Made by a program: the position numbers and the translations under genes | The notes under the pieces: model-generated | Seen by the model: the letters and a program-made list of their open reading frames with translations, nothing else | Databases searched by the model: none | Told to the model about the DNA's origin: nothing | Assembly (NCBI RefSeq): GCF_900143095.1 | Contig: NZ_FRDA01000001.1 | Span: 1-64,000 of the forward strand | DNA: 64,000 bases | Source: Pseudomonas asturiensis | GTDB lineage: Bacteria; Pseudomonadota; Gammaproteobacteria; Pseudomonadales; Pseudomonadaceae | Reading direction: 5' to 3' | Shown here: one piece after another, positions 49,856 through 58,808 of the stretch | Layout of the letters: every line of letters begins with the position of its first letter | How positions within the stretch are numbered: the stretch's first letter is position 1

Positions 49856-51217
49856 GTGAACAGACCGGGCAATCAACTTTTCGATGCGTACTTCACGCAG
49901 CCTGACATGCGCCGGATTTTTTCTGACGAGGGGCGCGTACAGGGCATGCTTGATGTCGAGGCAGCACTGGCGCGGGCTCAGGCCCGGGTCGGTCTGATTC
50001 CGCAGGGTGTGGTCGCGGATATCACGCAAAGCTGCCGTGCCGAGCTGTTCGATTTCGATGAGCTGGCGGTTGCCATCGGCAACGCGGGCAACTCGGCGAT
50101 TCCGCTGGTCAAGGCGCTGGGCAAACGCATCGCTGCACACAGCCCCGAAGCCGAACGCTACGTGCATATGGGGGCCACCAGTCAGGACGTGATGGACAGT
50201 GGGCTGATTCTGCAGATTCGCAGCGCCATTGACCTGCTGGAGCGCGACCTGGCTCAACTGGGCGCGTCGCTGGCGCAACAGGCGCAGGCTCATGCCGCAA
50301 CGCCGCTGGCCGGTCGCACCTGGCTGCAACAGGCTACGCCCGTCACGTTGGGGATGAAAATTGCGGGCTGGCTGGGGGCCGTCACGCGCCATCAACAGCG
50401 CCTGCAGGAAATCAAACCACGCCTGTTGTGCCTGCAATTCGGCGGCGCATCCGGCAGTCTGGCGGCCTTGGGCGATCAGGCGTTCGATGTGGCGCAAGCG
50501 CTGGCCGCCGAGCTGCACCTGGAACTGCCCGAACAGCCTTGGCACACGCAACGGGATCGACTGGTGGAGTTCGCTTCGTGGCTCGGCCTGATCGCCGGCA
50601 GCCTGGGCAAGCTGGGCCGCGATGTCAGCCTGTTGATGCAGACCGAGGTGGGTGAAGTGTTCGAGCCTTCCGCGCCGGGTAAGGGCGGGTCGTCGACCAT
50701 GCCGCACAAGCGCAATCCGGTGGGGGCTGCCGTCATGATCGGCGCAGCGACACGTGCGCCGGGTCTGGTCGCCACGATGTTTGCGGCGATGCCTCAGGAA
50801 CACGAACGCAGCCTGGGTTTATGGCACGCCGAGTGGGAAACCCTGCCTGAACTGTGTTGCCTGGTGTCCGGTTCCTTGCAGCAGGCGCTGCACATGGTGC
50901 CAGGCCTGCAGGTCGATGCCGGGCGCATGCGGGTCAACCTGGAGTCCACTCAGGGGCTGGTGCTGGCCGAGGCCGTCAGCATTGCGCTGGCCCAGCGTAT
51001 CGGCCGCGACGCCGCGCATCATCTGATCGAGCAGAGCTGTCGTCAGGCCGTGGAGCGGGGCGCTCACCTGCGTCAGGTGCTGGGCGAAAACCCTCAGGTG
51101 ACGGCACAACTTTCTTCTGACGAGCTGGATCGTTTGCTCGATCCGGCCCATTACCTTGGCCAGGCTCGACGTTGGGTCGAGCGCGCCGTGGCCGAACACA
51201 CAAGGATCACGCAATGA
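49856..51217 (+). CDS. pcaB: 3-carboxy-cis,cis-muconate cycloisomerase, 453 aa
   Basis: Lactonises beta-carboxymuconate to gamma-carboxymuconolactone. It is a fumarase/aspartase superfamily member; signature GGSSTMPHKRNPVGA near residue 280 and GATSQDVMDSGL near residue 105. Starts with GTG at 49856 after GGAG. The stop overlaps the pcaC start (ATGA). Confidence 0.95.
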   Translation: MNRPGNQLFDAYFTQPDMRRIFSDEGRVQGMLDVEAALARAQARVGLIPQGVVADITQSCRAELFDFDELAVAIGNAGNSAIPLVKALGKRIAAHSPEAERYVHMGATSQDVMDSGLILQIRSAIDLLERDLAQLGASLAQQAQAHAATPLAGRTWLQQATPVTLGMKIAGWLGAVTRHQQRLQEIKPRLLCLQFGGASGSLAALGDQAFDVAQALAAELHLELPEQPWHTQRDRLVEFASWLGLIAGSLGKLGRDVSLLMQTEVGEVFEPSAPGKGGSSTMPHKRNPVGAAVMIGAATRAPGLVATMFAAMPQEHERSLGLWHAEWETLPELCCLVSGSLQQALHMVPGLQVDAGRMRVNLESTQGLVLAEAVSIALAQRIGRDAAHHLIEQSCRQAVERGAHLRQVLGENPQVTAQLSSDELDRLLDPAHYLGQARRWVERAVAEHTRITQ

Positions 51218-51612
51218 CCGAAGACGAACGTTACCAGGCCGGCATGCAGGTGCGCCGCGCCGTATTGGGCGATACACATGTCGACAACAGCCTTAAAAAG
51301 CTGACGCCGTTCAACGAGGAGTTTCAGGAAATGATCACCCGGCATGCCTGGGGTGATATCTGGACACGCCCCGGCCTGCCACGTCATACCCGAAGCCTGA
51401 TTACCATCGCCATGCTCATCGGCATGAACCGCGAAGGTGAGCTGCGCCTGCACCTTAAAGCCGCCAAAAACAATGGCGTGACCCGCGAGGAGATCAAGGA
51501 AGTGTTGATGCAGAGTGCGATCTATTGCGGCATTCCTGCGGCCAACGCCACCTTTCACCTGGCTGAAGAGGTGTGGGACGAGATGGGCGTGGAGTCGCTG
51601 AACCAGGCGTGA
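51214..51612 (+). CDS. pcaC: 4-carboxymuconolactone decarboxylase, 132 aa
   Basis: Decarboxylates gamma-carboxymuconolactone to beta-ketoadipate enol-lactone. AhpD-like fold; conserved opening EDERYQAGMQVRRAVLGDTH and the segment TRPGLPRHTRSLITIAMLIG. ATG 51214 overlaps the pcaB stop. In many bacteria pcaD lies between pcaB and pcaC; here it is absent. Confidence 0.95.
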   Translation: MTEDERYQAGMQVRRAVLGDTHVDNSLKKLTPFNEEFQEMITRHAWGDIWTRPGLPRHTRSLITIAMLIGMNREGELRLHLKAAKNNGVTREEIKEVLMQSAIYCGIPAANATFHLAEEVWDEMGVESLNQA

Positions 51613-51627
51613 TCCGGTTGAACTGAA

Positions 51628-51663
51628 AACGCCACCGCCGTGTTGAACGGCGGCGGCGTTTTT
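51628..51663 (+). terminator. Terminator of the pca operon
   Basis: AACGCC-A-CCGCCGT, loop GTTGA, ACGGCGG-C-GGCGTT then TTTC. A 13-base-pair stem with one mismatch. It ends the pca transcript and separates it from the convergent OprD gene. Confidence 0.9.
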
Positions 51664-51679
51664 CGTGGGACGGGCGGGA

Positions 51680-52936
51680 TCAGAGCAGTGAAAGCGGGTA
51701 GCTGACGATTACGCGGTTCTCGTCGAACTGGTTGGTGCTGTAGTCGCGACGCATGGTCGAATTGCGCCACTTGAGTGACAGGCTCTTGAATGCGCCGCTC
51801 TGGAATACATAGGCCAGCTCGGTTTCGCGTGCCCATTCTTCGCCATCAGTGATCGCGCCAGTGTGCACGTTTTCGCCGCTGATGTAGCGGTTCATCAGGG
51901 TCAGACCGGGCACGCCCAGGCCCGCGAAATCGTAGTCATGGCGCAGTTGCCAGGATTTTTCCCGGGCGTTGTCGAAGCTGGAGTTGTAGCTGTCGTTGGC
52001 CAGAGTACCGCCGCTGGTGCCGTTGACACGCATCCACGCGCTGTCGCCGCTGACCTTCTGCAGGCCCACGTAGAACGTGTTGCCGCCCTGGCGGGCCGAG
52101 AGCAGGGCCGACCAGGTCTTGTTGTCCAGATCGCCTGCCAGCGACTGGCCGTCGTCCTTGCCCTGGAAGTACCCGAGGTTGGCGCCCAGCGTCCAGCTGC
52201 CCAATGGCTGGCTATGCAGTAGGTTGACGTATTGCTGGTGGTAGATGTCTTCAAGTTCGGCGTACCACAGGCCGACCTGAGTGCGTTTCTCGTTGAAGAC
52301 GTATTCACCGCCACCGAAGTTGAAACGGTCCGAGGTGAAAGCCGCACGCCCGTTCATGGACATGTCTTCCATGCTGGCGTCGTTGCGCGGGCTGTTGCCG
52401 CGGAACTGGCCGCCGTAGAGGGTCAGACCGTCGATCTCTTTGGACGTGACCTGACCGCCCTGGAATGTCTGCGGCAGGGATCGGCCGTCGTCGGAGCGCA
52501 GAATCGGCAGCACGGGCATCCATTCACCGACTTTCAGTTCGGTTTTGGAAAAACGCGCCTTGCCTGCCACGGCCAGGCGTCCGAAGTCGTCCGCGGGACG
52601 TCCATCGCTATGGATCGGCAGTAATTGTGTGCCGCCGGTGCCTTTGCCGCCGTCCAGTTTGAGCGAGTAGAGACCCAGTACGTCGACGCCGAAACCCACA
52701 GTGCCCTGTGTGAAGCCGGAGCGAGCGTCGAGGATGAAGTTCTGGGTCCATTCCTCGGCGTAGTTCTGCGCATTGGCCGGGTCGACGAAGTTGCGGTTGA
52801 TATAGAAGTTGCGTAGGTTCAGATTCACCTTGGCATCTTCGACGAAGCCTGCGGCGTGGCTGACAGTGGGCGTCAGGCTGGCCGAGATGGCCGCAGAGAG
52901 ACCGCAAACGACTTTGCAGCGAAGAGATGAGCGCAT
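51680..52936 (-). CDS. OprD-family outer membrane porin, 418 aa
   Basis: Signal peptide (about 1-28, VVCGLSAAISASLTPTVSHA) and an 18-strand barrel ending in the aromatic-poor but typical SYPLSLL. Conserved OprD segments include DAKVNLNLRNFYINRNF and GTGGTQLLPIHSDGRPADDF. OprD porins take up carboxylated substrates; the neighbours suggest an aromatic or quinate-type acid. It is divergent from the EamA transporter, and the shared 220-base interval carries regulatory repeats. Confidence 0.92.
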   Translation of the reverse strand: MRSSLRCKVVCGLSAAISASLTPTVSHAAGFVEDAKVNLNLRNFYINRNFVDPANAQNYAEEWTQNFILDARSGFTQGTVGFGVDVLGLYSLKLDGGKGTGGTQLLPIHSDGRPADDFGRLAVAGKARFSKTELKVGEWMPVLPILRSDDGRSLPQTFQGGQVTSKEIDGLTLYGGQFRGNSPRNDASMEDMSMNGRAAFTSDRFNFGGGEYVFNEKRTQVGLWYAELEDIYHQQYVNLLHSQPLGSWTLGANLGYFQGKDDGQSLAGDLDNKTWSALLSARQGGNTFYVGLQKVSGDSAWMRVNGTSGGTLANDSYNSSFDNAREKSWQLRHDYDFAGLGVPGLTLMNRYISGENVHTGAITDGEEWARETELAYVFQSGAFKSLSLKWRNSTMRRDYSTNQFDENRVIVSYPLSLL

Positions 52937-53027
52937 GGAAGACCTTTTTTGTAGTTATTCAGTCGGTGGAACTGGCTGTGATAGTGAAAGGGCAGAAGGG
53001 TGTCTGCAATTGTGAAAACGTGTTTTC

Positions 53028-53067
53028 GGGCGATTACCGAACGTTAATGAACCGGTTCGAACATTTT
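53028..53067. promoter_or_regulatory. Shared operator region between OprD and EamA genes
   Basis: Contains GTTCGGTAATCGCCC on the minus strand (53028-53042) and TGAACCGGTTCGAACATTTT on the plus strand (about 53048-53067). The same pair, in the same order and spacing, lies upstream of quiC (55936-55977), and the second part recurs upstream of the dehydrogenase gene at 59663. The first part also resembles the GTTCGATAATCGCAC sites associated with PcaR. Confidence 0.72.
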
Positions 53068-53158
53068 ATGCGGGACGATGCGAGGACAGGCTGCGATGCT
53101 CATCAATCCGCACCTCCCGCGCGCATTCAGCCCGACAATAATTGAGTAAGGAAGCCCG

Positions 53159-54046
53159 ATGAGCACTGCCAGTACGCCCCTGTCCGGCGTCAATCAACCT
53201 CTCAAAGGTATCGGTTTCATCCTGCTGGCCACGTTTCTGTTTGCCAGCCACGACACGCTCTCCAAATACCTCTCCGGCTTTTATCCGATCATTCTAGTGG
53301 TGTGGGCGCGCTACCTGGTGCACACGCTGCTGATGGCCTGCATCTTCATGCCGTCTTCAGGCTTGCGTGTACTGCGCACCAAGCGCCCTGGGCTGCAGGC
53401 CTTGCGTGCGCTGGCCCTGCTGGGCACCAGTCTGTTGTTCACCAGCAGCCTGATGTTCATTCCGCAGGCCGAGGCCACGGCGGTCAACTTTCTTGCGCCA
53501 TTGTTGGTTACCGCGCTGTCGGTGCCGCTGCTGCACGAGCGGGTGACGCGCGGGCAGTGGATTGCGGTGATTGTCGGCTTCATCGGGGTGATGATCATCA
53601 TTCATCCGGGCGGCGAATTGTTTACGCCCGCGATTCTGCTGCCGCTGTCTTCGGCCTTGTGCTTTGCGCTCTATCAGTTGCTGACCCGACTGGTCAGCCC
53701 TTTCGACAGCCCCACCACCAGCAACTTTTTCGCCGGCTTGTTCAATACCTTGCTGATGAGTGCGCTGGTGCCGTTCTTCTGGGAAATGCCTGCGCTCAGG
53801 CACCTGCCATTTCTGCTGGCGCTGGGCGCTTGTGGCATGGCCGCGCACCTGCTGCTGACCCAGGCGTTCCGCTTTGCTGCGCCCGCGATGCTGGCGCCTT
53901 TCAGCTACTGCCAGATCGTGTTTGCCGGGTTGCTGGGGTTCATCGTGTTCGATCACATGCCCTCGCCGACGGCCCAGGCGGGCATCGCGATCATCTGCCT
54001 GAGTGGCCTGGCGGCGGCGTGGCAGCAGCGGCGTAAAGGCGCTTAA
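53159..54046 (+). CDS. EamA/DMT-family transporter, 295 aa
   Basis: Ten hydrophobic helices in two repeats of the EamA fold; typical opening GIGFILLATFLFASHDTLSK and AEATAVNFLAPLLVTALSVP mid-protein. No substrate motif. Its place between an OprD porin and quiC, with a shared operator, suggests export or import of an aromatic or hydroaromatic acid. Confidence 0.87.
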   Translation: MSTASTPLSGVNQPLKGIGFILLATFLFASHDTLSKYLSGFYPIILVVWARYLVHTLLMACIFMPSSGLRVLRTKRPGLQALRALALLGTSLLFTSSLMFIPQAEATAVNFLAPLLVTALSVPLLHERVTRGQWIAVIVGFIGVMIIIHPGGELFTPAILLPLSSALCFALYQLLTRLVSPFDSPTTSNFFAGLFNTLLMSALVPFFWEMPALRHLPFLLALGACGMAAHLLLTQAFRFAAPAMLAPFSYCQIVFAGLLGFIVFDHMPSPTAQAGIAIICLSGLAAAWQQRRKGA

Positions 54047-54126
54047 CTCTGTAAACACGGTTGGGCAGCCAGTATGGACGCGGGCCGGCTTGCGAAGACG
54101 ACTGTTTATCCGTTGCAGATGGCAAA

Positions 54127-54158
54127 AAAGGCCCGCTCACTCACGTGAACGGGCCTTT
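54127..54158. terminator. Bidirectional terminator between convergent transporter genes
   Basis: AAAGGCCCG / CGGGCCTTT with an inner TCAC/GTGA stem and a mismatched pair between. A- and T-runs flank both sides. It serves the EamA gene rightwards and the MFS gene leftwards. Confidence 0.88.
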
Positions 54159-54176
54159 CTCATGTGCATCTACTGA

Positions 54177-55505
54177 TCATTGGCTCAGGTTAGGTACCTT
54201 GCGCGGGGCCATGAAGTACATCCAGATCAGTGCGATGAAGTACATCGCCGGGATCATGGTGAACAACACGTTGTAGTTGTTGTTGGTGGCGGTCAGTACC
54301 GCGCCGACGATCTGGGTCATGAACATGCCACCGATGGCTGCACACATGCCGCCGAAGCCGAACACCGTGCTCATCATGTGTTTGGGCGTGTAGTCCATCA
54401 CCAGGCTCCAGATGTTGGCAGTCCAGGCCTGGTGCGCACCGACGGCCAGCGAGATGGCCAGTACGGCGACCCACAGGCCGCTGGCGTTGGCGGCAAAGAC
54501 CACGCTGCAGATGGTGATGGCGAAGATCAGCATCGAGACCAGTCGCGCCGTGGTGGCCCGTACGCCTCGTCCGATCAGCCACGAGGACAGAATGCCGCCG
54601 CCAATGCTGCCAAAGTCAGCGGTCAGCCAGATCAGAATCAGCGGAATGCCCATCTGGGTGACGCTGATGCCCAGGTTGTATTGCTGATTGAGGAACGGCG
54701 GCAGCCAATAAAGGTAGAACCAGAACACCGGCGCGGTGATCGCATACGCCAGGGCGAAGGCCCAGGTGCCGCGCATTTTCAGGATGGCCGAGAACGGCAT
54801 TTTGACAGGCTCAGGCTCGACTTCCTGATTGATGTAGTCCAGCTCGCTCTTGCTGACGGTCGGGTGTTCTTCAGGGTTGTAGTACTTCAGGCGCCACAGG
54901 ATGACCCAGATCAGACCGAGCGAGCCCATCGCCACGAACGCAGCCTGCCAGCCCCAGACGGTCAGGATCAGCGGCAACAGCGCCGGAGTCAGCATGGCGC
55001 CGACGTTGGTCCCGGCGTTAAAGATACCGGTGGCAACCGCACGTTCGCCAGCCGGGAACCACAAGCGTGTGGTCTTGACGCAGGCCGGGTAGTTGGCTGC
55101 TTCTGTCAGGCCCAGAATGAATCGGCAGACCATGAAGCCGACCGCTGAAGTGGCCAGGCCATGTGCACCGGTTGCCAGGCTCCACAGCAGGACCGCCAGA
55201 AAGAACGCACGCTTGACGCCGACCCGGTCGATGAAGCGGCCCTGAAGCACGAAGCCTACCGCGTAACCGACCTGGAACCAGAAGTTGATGTTGGCGTAAT
55301 CCATCGCCGTCCAGCTCATCTCCTTGGCAAGAATCGGTTGCATGACCCCGAGGGCTGCGCGGTCGATGTAGTTCAGCGTAGTGGCGAAGAACACCAGAGC
55401 GAGCATGCCCCAGCGAGTCTTGCCCACGGCGAGTGCGCCGCGAATCTTTTCGCCCATGCCCGCACGGGCGGCCTGGGCGACAGGGTTGGTCTGGGTATTG
55501 AGCAT
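54177..55505 (-). CDS. MFS transporter, anion:cation symporter type, 442 aa
   Basis: Twelve-helix MFS protein of the ACS/hexuronate-type family: FFATTLNYIDRAALGVMQPI at helix 1 and GRFIDRVGVKRAF before helix 3. These families move organic anions such as glucarate, quinate-type acids or 4-hydroxyphenylacetate. It is next to quiC, divergently oriented, so a quinate/dehydroshikimate substrate is a reasonable inference. Confidence 0.88.
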   Translation of the reverse strand: MLNTQTNPVAQAARAGMGEKIRGALAVGKTRWGMLALVFFATTLNYIDRAALGVMQPILAKEMSWTAMDYANINFWFQVGYAVGFVLQGRFIDRVGVKRAFFLAVLLWSLATGAHGLATSAVGFMVCRFILGLTEAANYPACVKTTRLWFPAGERAVATGIFNAGTNVGAMLTPALLPLILTVWGWQAAFVAMGSLGLIWVILWRLKYYNPEEHPTVSKSELDYINQEVEPEPVKMPFSAILKMRGTWAFALAYAITAPVFWFYLYWLPPFLNQQYNLGISVTQMGIPLILIWLTADFGSIGGGILSSWLIGRGVRATTARLVSMLIFAITICSVVFAANASGLWVAVLAISLAVGAHQAWTANIWSLVMDYTPKHMMSTVFGFGGMCAAIGGMFMTQIVGAVLTATNNNYNVLFTMIPAMYFIALIWMYFMAPRKVPNLSQ

Positions 55506-56103
55506 GATGTTCTAACCATCCGTTCCAAGACTGCGCTGCTGGCGACAGTCGGACTGAGAAGTCCACTCGATTCAAGCGTCAGGCGTGTAAAGTAAAACCG
55601 CCGGGTTCGAAAGTTCAGAGGCTCAAGGCCTTTTCGAGACGATCCTGCGGGCGGGTAATTTACAGGCTGTTGCCGTCGAGTGCGCTGGATTGTTTCAGGC
55701 GATGAGGCGCGCGACCTGGCTTCTGGCCAGATGGCTTGTTCGAGCCTGCAATCGAGAATGACGGATGGACGAGCTGGCGGACGGAGCGGGAAGGGTGCAC
55801 ATGAGCAATGTTCCTGTTGTTTGAATTGTTATGGTTGCTGCTGATGAAGCGTGATCAAAACCATCGATTGCGCTGCAAGGTGGAGCTGATGTTGAGCATT
55901 GCGCGGTACAGCGTCAATTGAGTAAAACGGCTTCTGTTCGATAATCGAACGTAAAACTAACCAGTTCGTACACTTTGTGTTGCTGTAGTATTTTGACAGG
56001 GAAATACTTTACTCGCACCTCTGAATAAGGCCGAGAAAGGCCAGGAATGCGGTGCTGTCCAGTCACGATCCAAAGGGTCGTGTTCATCCAGGAGCTGAAA
56101 AGC
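55506..56103. promoter_or_regulatory. Divergent control region of the MFS and quiC genes
   Basis: About 600 bases without a convincing gene. It contains the perfect palindrome GTTCGATAATCGAAC (55936-55950) and AACCAGTTCGTACACTTTG (55959-55977), matching the OprD/EamA operator in order and spacing. An AT-rich stretch at 55980-56010 probably holds the quiC promoter. The first 430 bases hold nothing recognisable, apart from a loose GGTT-GAACAT match next to the MFS start. Confidence 0.65.
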
Positions 56104-58011
56104 ATGCAGCGTTCAATTGCCACCGTATCCTTGAGCGGTACTCTGCCCGAAAAGCTCGAGGCCATCGCCGCAGCCGGCTTTGATGGCGTCGAGATTTTCG
56201 AAAACGACCTTTTGTACTACGACGGCAGCCCGCGCAACGTCCGGCAGATGTGTGCCGACCTGGGCATTGCGATCACCCTGTTTCAGCCGTTCCGCGACTT
56301 TGAAGGCTGCCGCCGTGATCGCTTGCAGCGCAACGTGGACCGTGCCGAGCGCAAATTCGACCTGATGCAGGAGCTGGGCACCGATCTGGTGCTGGTCTGC
56401 AGCAACGCATCCGCCGACTCTGTGGGCGACGAAAACATCCTGCTCGACGACCTGAGCCTGTTGGCTGAGCGCGCTGGCGCGCGTGGCTTGCGGGTCGGCT
56501 ACGAGGCCCTCGCGTGGGGGCGTCACGTGAACACCTGGCAGCAGGTCTGGAACCTGGTGCGTCAGGTAGATCACCCGGCGCTGGGCGTTCTGCTCGACAG
56601 CTTCCACACCCTGTCGCTGAAGGGCGACCCGAGTGCGATTGCACAGATCCCGGGCGACAAGATCTTCTTCGTGCAGATGGCCGACGCACCTGTTCTGGCC
56701 ATGGACGTGCTGGAGTGGAGCCGTCATTTCCGCTGCTTCCCCGGCCAGGGCGAGTTCGATCTGGCGGGTTTTCTGGCGCCGATCCTGCGCACGGGCTACA
56801 CCGGCCCGTTGTCGCTGGAAGTCTTCAACGATGGCTTCCGCGCGGCCCCAACGCGCGCCAATGCCGCTGACGGTTTGCGTTCGCTGCTGTACCTGGAAGA
56901 AAAGACCCGCCAGTTGATGGCCCGTGAGGCCGAAACGAACATTCCGGATATCCTCTTCAGCCCGCCACCGGCCAGTACCTACAACGGGGTCGAGTTTCTC
57001 GAGTTCGCCGTTGATGAAAGCCACGGCGCGCGTCTGTCGGGCTGGCTGGAGCGGCTGGGTTTCGCCAAGCTGGGTCAGCACCGCTCCAAGGCAGTCAGTC
57101 TGCTGGGGCAGGGCGACATCAAGATCGTGCTTAACGCCGAGCCTTATTCCTTCGCGCACAGCTTTTTCGAAGCCCATGGCCCGTCGCTGTGCGCAACCGC
57201 CTTGCGGGTTGATGACGGCCATCAGGCACTGGAGCGTGCGCGGGCCTTCAAAGGCCAGCCTTATCGGGGGCTGGTCGGTCCCAACGAGCGCGAGATTCCA
57301 TCGGTGCGTGCGCCTGATGGCAGCCTGATCTACCTGGTCGACAACGCCGCGCCGGGTGATTCGATCTATGACAGCGATTTCGTCGTCAACCCGCAGGCCG
57401 CCAGTAAAGGCGGTCTGCAGCGCATCGACCACATGGCGATGGCACTGCCGGCAGACAGCCTGGACAGCTGGGTGCTGTTCTACAAGAGCATTCTGGACTT
57501 CGAGGCCGACGACGAAGTGGTGCTGCCGGACCCTTACGGCCTGGTCAAGAGCCGCGCCTTGCGCAGCCGTTGCAGCACCGTCCGACTGCCGTTGAATATC
57601 TCCGAAAACCGCAACACGGCGATTTCCCATGCGCTGTCGAGCTATCGCGGCTCGGGCGTTCACCACATCGCATTCTCCTGCGAAGACATCTTTGCCGAGG
57701 TCAGCCGCGCCAAGGAAGCCGGTGTGCCGCTGCTGGACATCCCGCTCAATTACTACGATGACCTGGCGGCACGCTTCGATTTCGACGACGAGTTCCTGAG
57801 CGAACTGGCGTACTACAACGTGTTGTACGACCGTGACGCACAGGGTGGCGAGCTGTTTCACGTCTACACCGACGCGTTCGACGGACGTTTCTTCTTCGAG
57901 ATTCTGCAGCGCAAGAACGGCTACATCGGTTATGGCGCGGCCAACGTTGCGGTGCGTCTGGCCGCGATGGCCAAGGCGCGTAGTGTGGCGGTGCGTCAGG
58001 CGCGGCTCTGA
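56104..58011 (+). CDS. quiC: 3-dehydroshikimate dehydratase, two-domain, 635 aa
   Basis: Converts 3-dehydroshikimate to protocatechuate, feeding the pca operon. The N-terminal half (about 1-285) is a xylose isomerase-like TIM barrel (LPEKLEAIAAAGFDGVEIFE, with metal-binding acidic residues later). The C-terminal half is a 4-hydroxyphenylpyruvate dioxygenase-like VOC domain, as in Pseudomonas and Corynebacterium QuiC/QsuB fusions. The start at 56104 has CAGGAGCTGAAAAGC. The fused domain is thought to modulate activity. Confidence 0.92.
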   Translation: MQRSIATVSLSGTLPEKLEAIAAAGFDGVEIFENDLLYYDGSPRNVRQMCADLGIAITLFQPFRDFEGCRRDRLQRNVDRAERKFDLMQELGTDLVLVCSNASADSVGDENILLDDLSLLAERAGARGLRVGYEALAWGRHVNTWQQVWNLVRQVDHPALGVLLDSFHTLSLKGDPSAIAQIPGDKIFFVQMADAPVLAMDVLEWSRHFRCFPGQGEFDLAGFLAPILRTGYTGPLSLEVFNDGFRAAPTRANAADGLRSLLYLEEKTRQLMAREAETNIPDILFSPPPASTYNGVEFLEFAVDESHGARLSGWLERLGFAKLGQHRSKAVSLLGQGDIKIVLNAEPYSFAHSFFEAHGPSLCATALRVDDGHQALERARAFKGQPYRGLVGPNEREIPSVRAPDGSLIYLVDNAAPGDSIYDSDFVVNPQAASKGGLQRIDHMAMALPADSLDSWVLFYKSILDFEADDEVVLPDPYGLVKSRALRSRCSTVRLPLNISENRNTAISHALSSYRGSGVHHIAFSCEDIFAEVSRAKEAGVPLLDIPLNYYDDLAARFDFDDEFLSELAYYNVLYDRDAQGGELFHVYTDAFDGRFFFEILQRKNGYIGYGAANVAVRLAAMAKARSVAVRQARL

Positions 58012-58119
58012 AGTCGATCATGGCCGGTGTGTGGCTGCAGGCGCTCAGGTGTCTTGCAGCTTCCCTGGCTATGCCGTCGGCGGCATACTCCGCGTATCAC
58101 CCGTGGTCATGAGCCAATA

Positions 58120-58791
58120 ATGAAAACAACCGACGACGCCGTTGCCCTCGAACCTGTCACGCTGCCTGCGAGGGGCCGCAAGAACAATCCGGAAAAAACC
58201 CGCGAAGACATTCTCCAGGCCGCTGTGGCCGAATTCGTTGCCCATGGGCTTTCAGGCGCGCGCGTCGATGCGATCGCCGAGCGCACCCAGACGTCCAAGC
58301 GAATGATCTACTACTACTTCGGCAGCAAGGAACAGCTGTATGTCGAAGTGCTGGAAAAGCTTTACGGCGCGATCCGCAACACTGAAAGCGAGCTGAACCT
58401 GGGCGAACTGGCGCCCATCGAGGCGATTCATCGGGTTGTGGAATTCACCTTCGACCATCACGACAGCAACGTCGATTTCGTACGCATCGTGTGCATCGAA
58501 AACATTCATTACGGCGAAAACGTCAAACAGTCGGACACCATTCAGGCCAAGAGCCAGAACATCATCCGGGCGCTGGAAGACATTTTGCGGCGCGGCGAAG
58601 ACAGCGGGGCGTTTCGCGCAGGGGTTCATCCGATAGACCTGCACCTGATGATCAGCTCGTTCTGTTTCTATCGGATCTCGAACCGCCACACCTTCAGCGA
58701 GATTTTCCAGATCGAGCTGTGGAGCGATGAGGTCAAGCAGCGCCACAAAGCGATGATTTGCGACGCTGTGCTGCGCTACCTCAAGGCGTGA
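58120..58791 (+). CDS. TetR-family regulator, 223 aa
   Basis: TetR HTH at about 35-80 (AAVAEFVAHGLSGARVDAIA, then QTSKRMIYYYFGSKEQLY), followed by a helical ligand-binding domain. A basic N-terminal tail of about 25 residues precedes the HTH. It lies 109 bases downstream of quiC on the same strand and is the best local candidate for binding the elements shared by quiC, OprD/EamA and the dehydrogenase gene. Confidence 0.9.
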   Translation: MKTTDDAVALEPVTLPARGRKNNPEKTREDILQAAVAEFVAHGLSGARVDAIAERTQTSKRMIYYYFGSKEQLYVEVLEKLYGAIRNTESELNLGELAPIEAIHRVVEFTFDHHDSNVDFVRIVCIENIHYGENVKQSDTIQAKSQNIIRALEDILRRGEDSGAFRAGVHPIDLHLMISSFCFYRISNRHTFSEIFQIELWSDEVKQRHKAMICDAVLRYLKA

Positions 58792-58808
58792 TCCTCACCG
58801 CCTGATTT

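Noticed and set aside
55590..55630. GGGTTCGAAAG sequence resembling a tRNA T-loop
   Set aside because: No matching acceptor, D or anticodon arms could be drawn around it.
56113..57861. Minus-strand open frame of 582 codons over quiC
   Set aside because: quiC has two clear domains in the opposite frame; the antisense translation shows only codon-bias artefacts.
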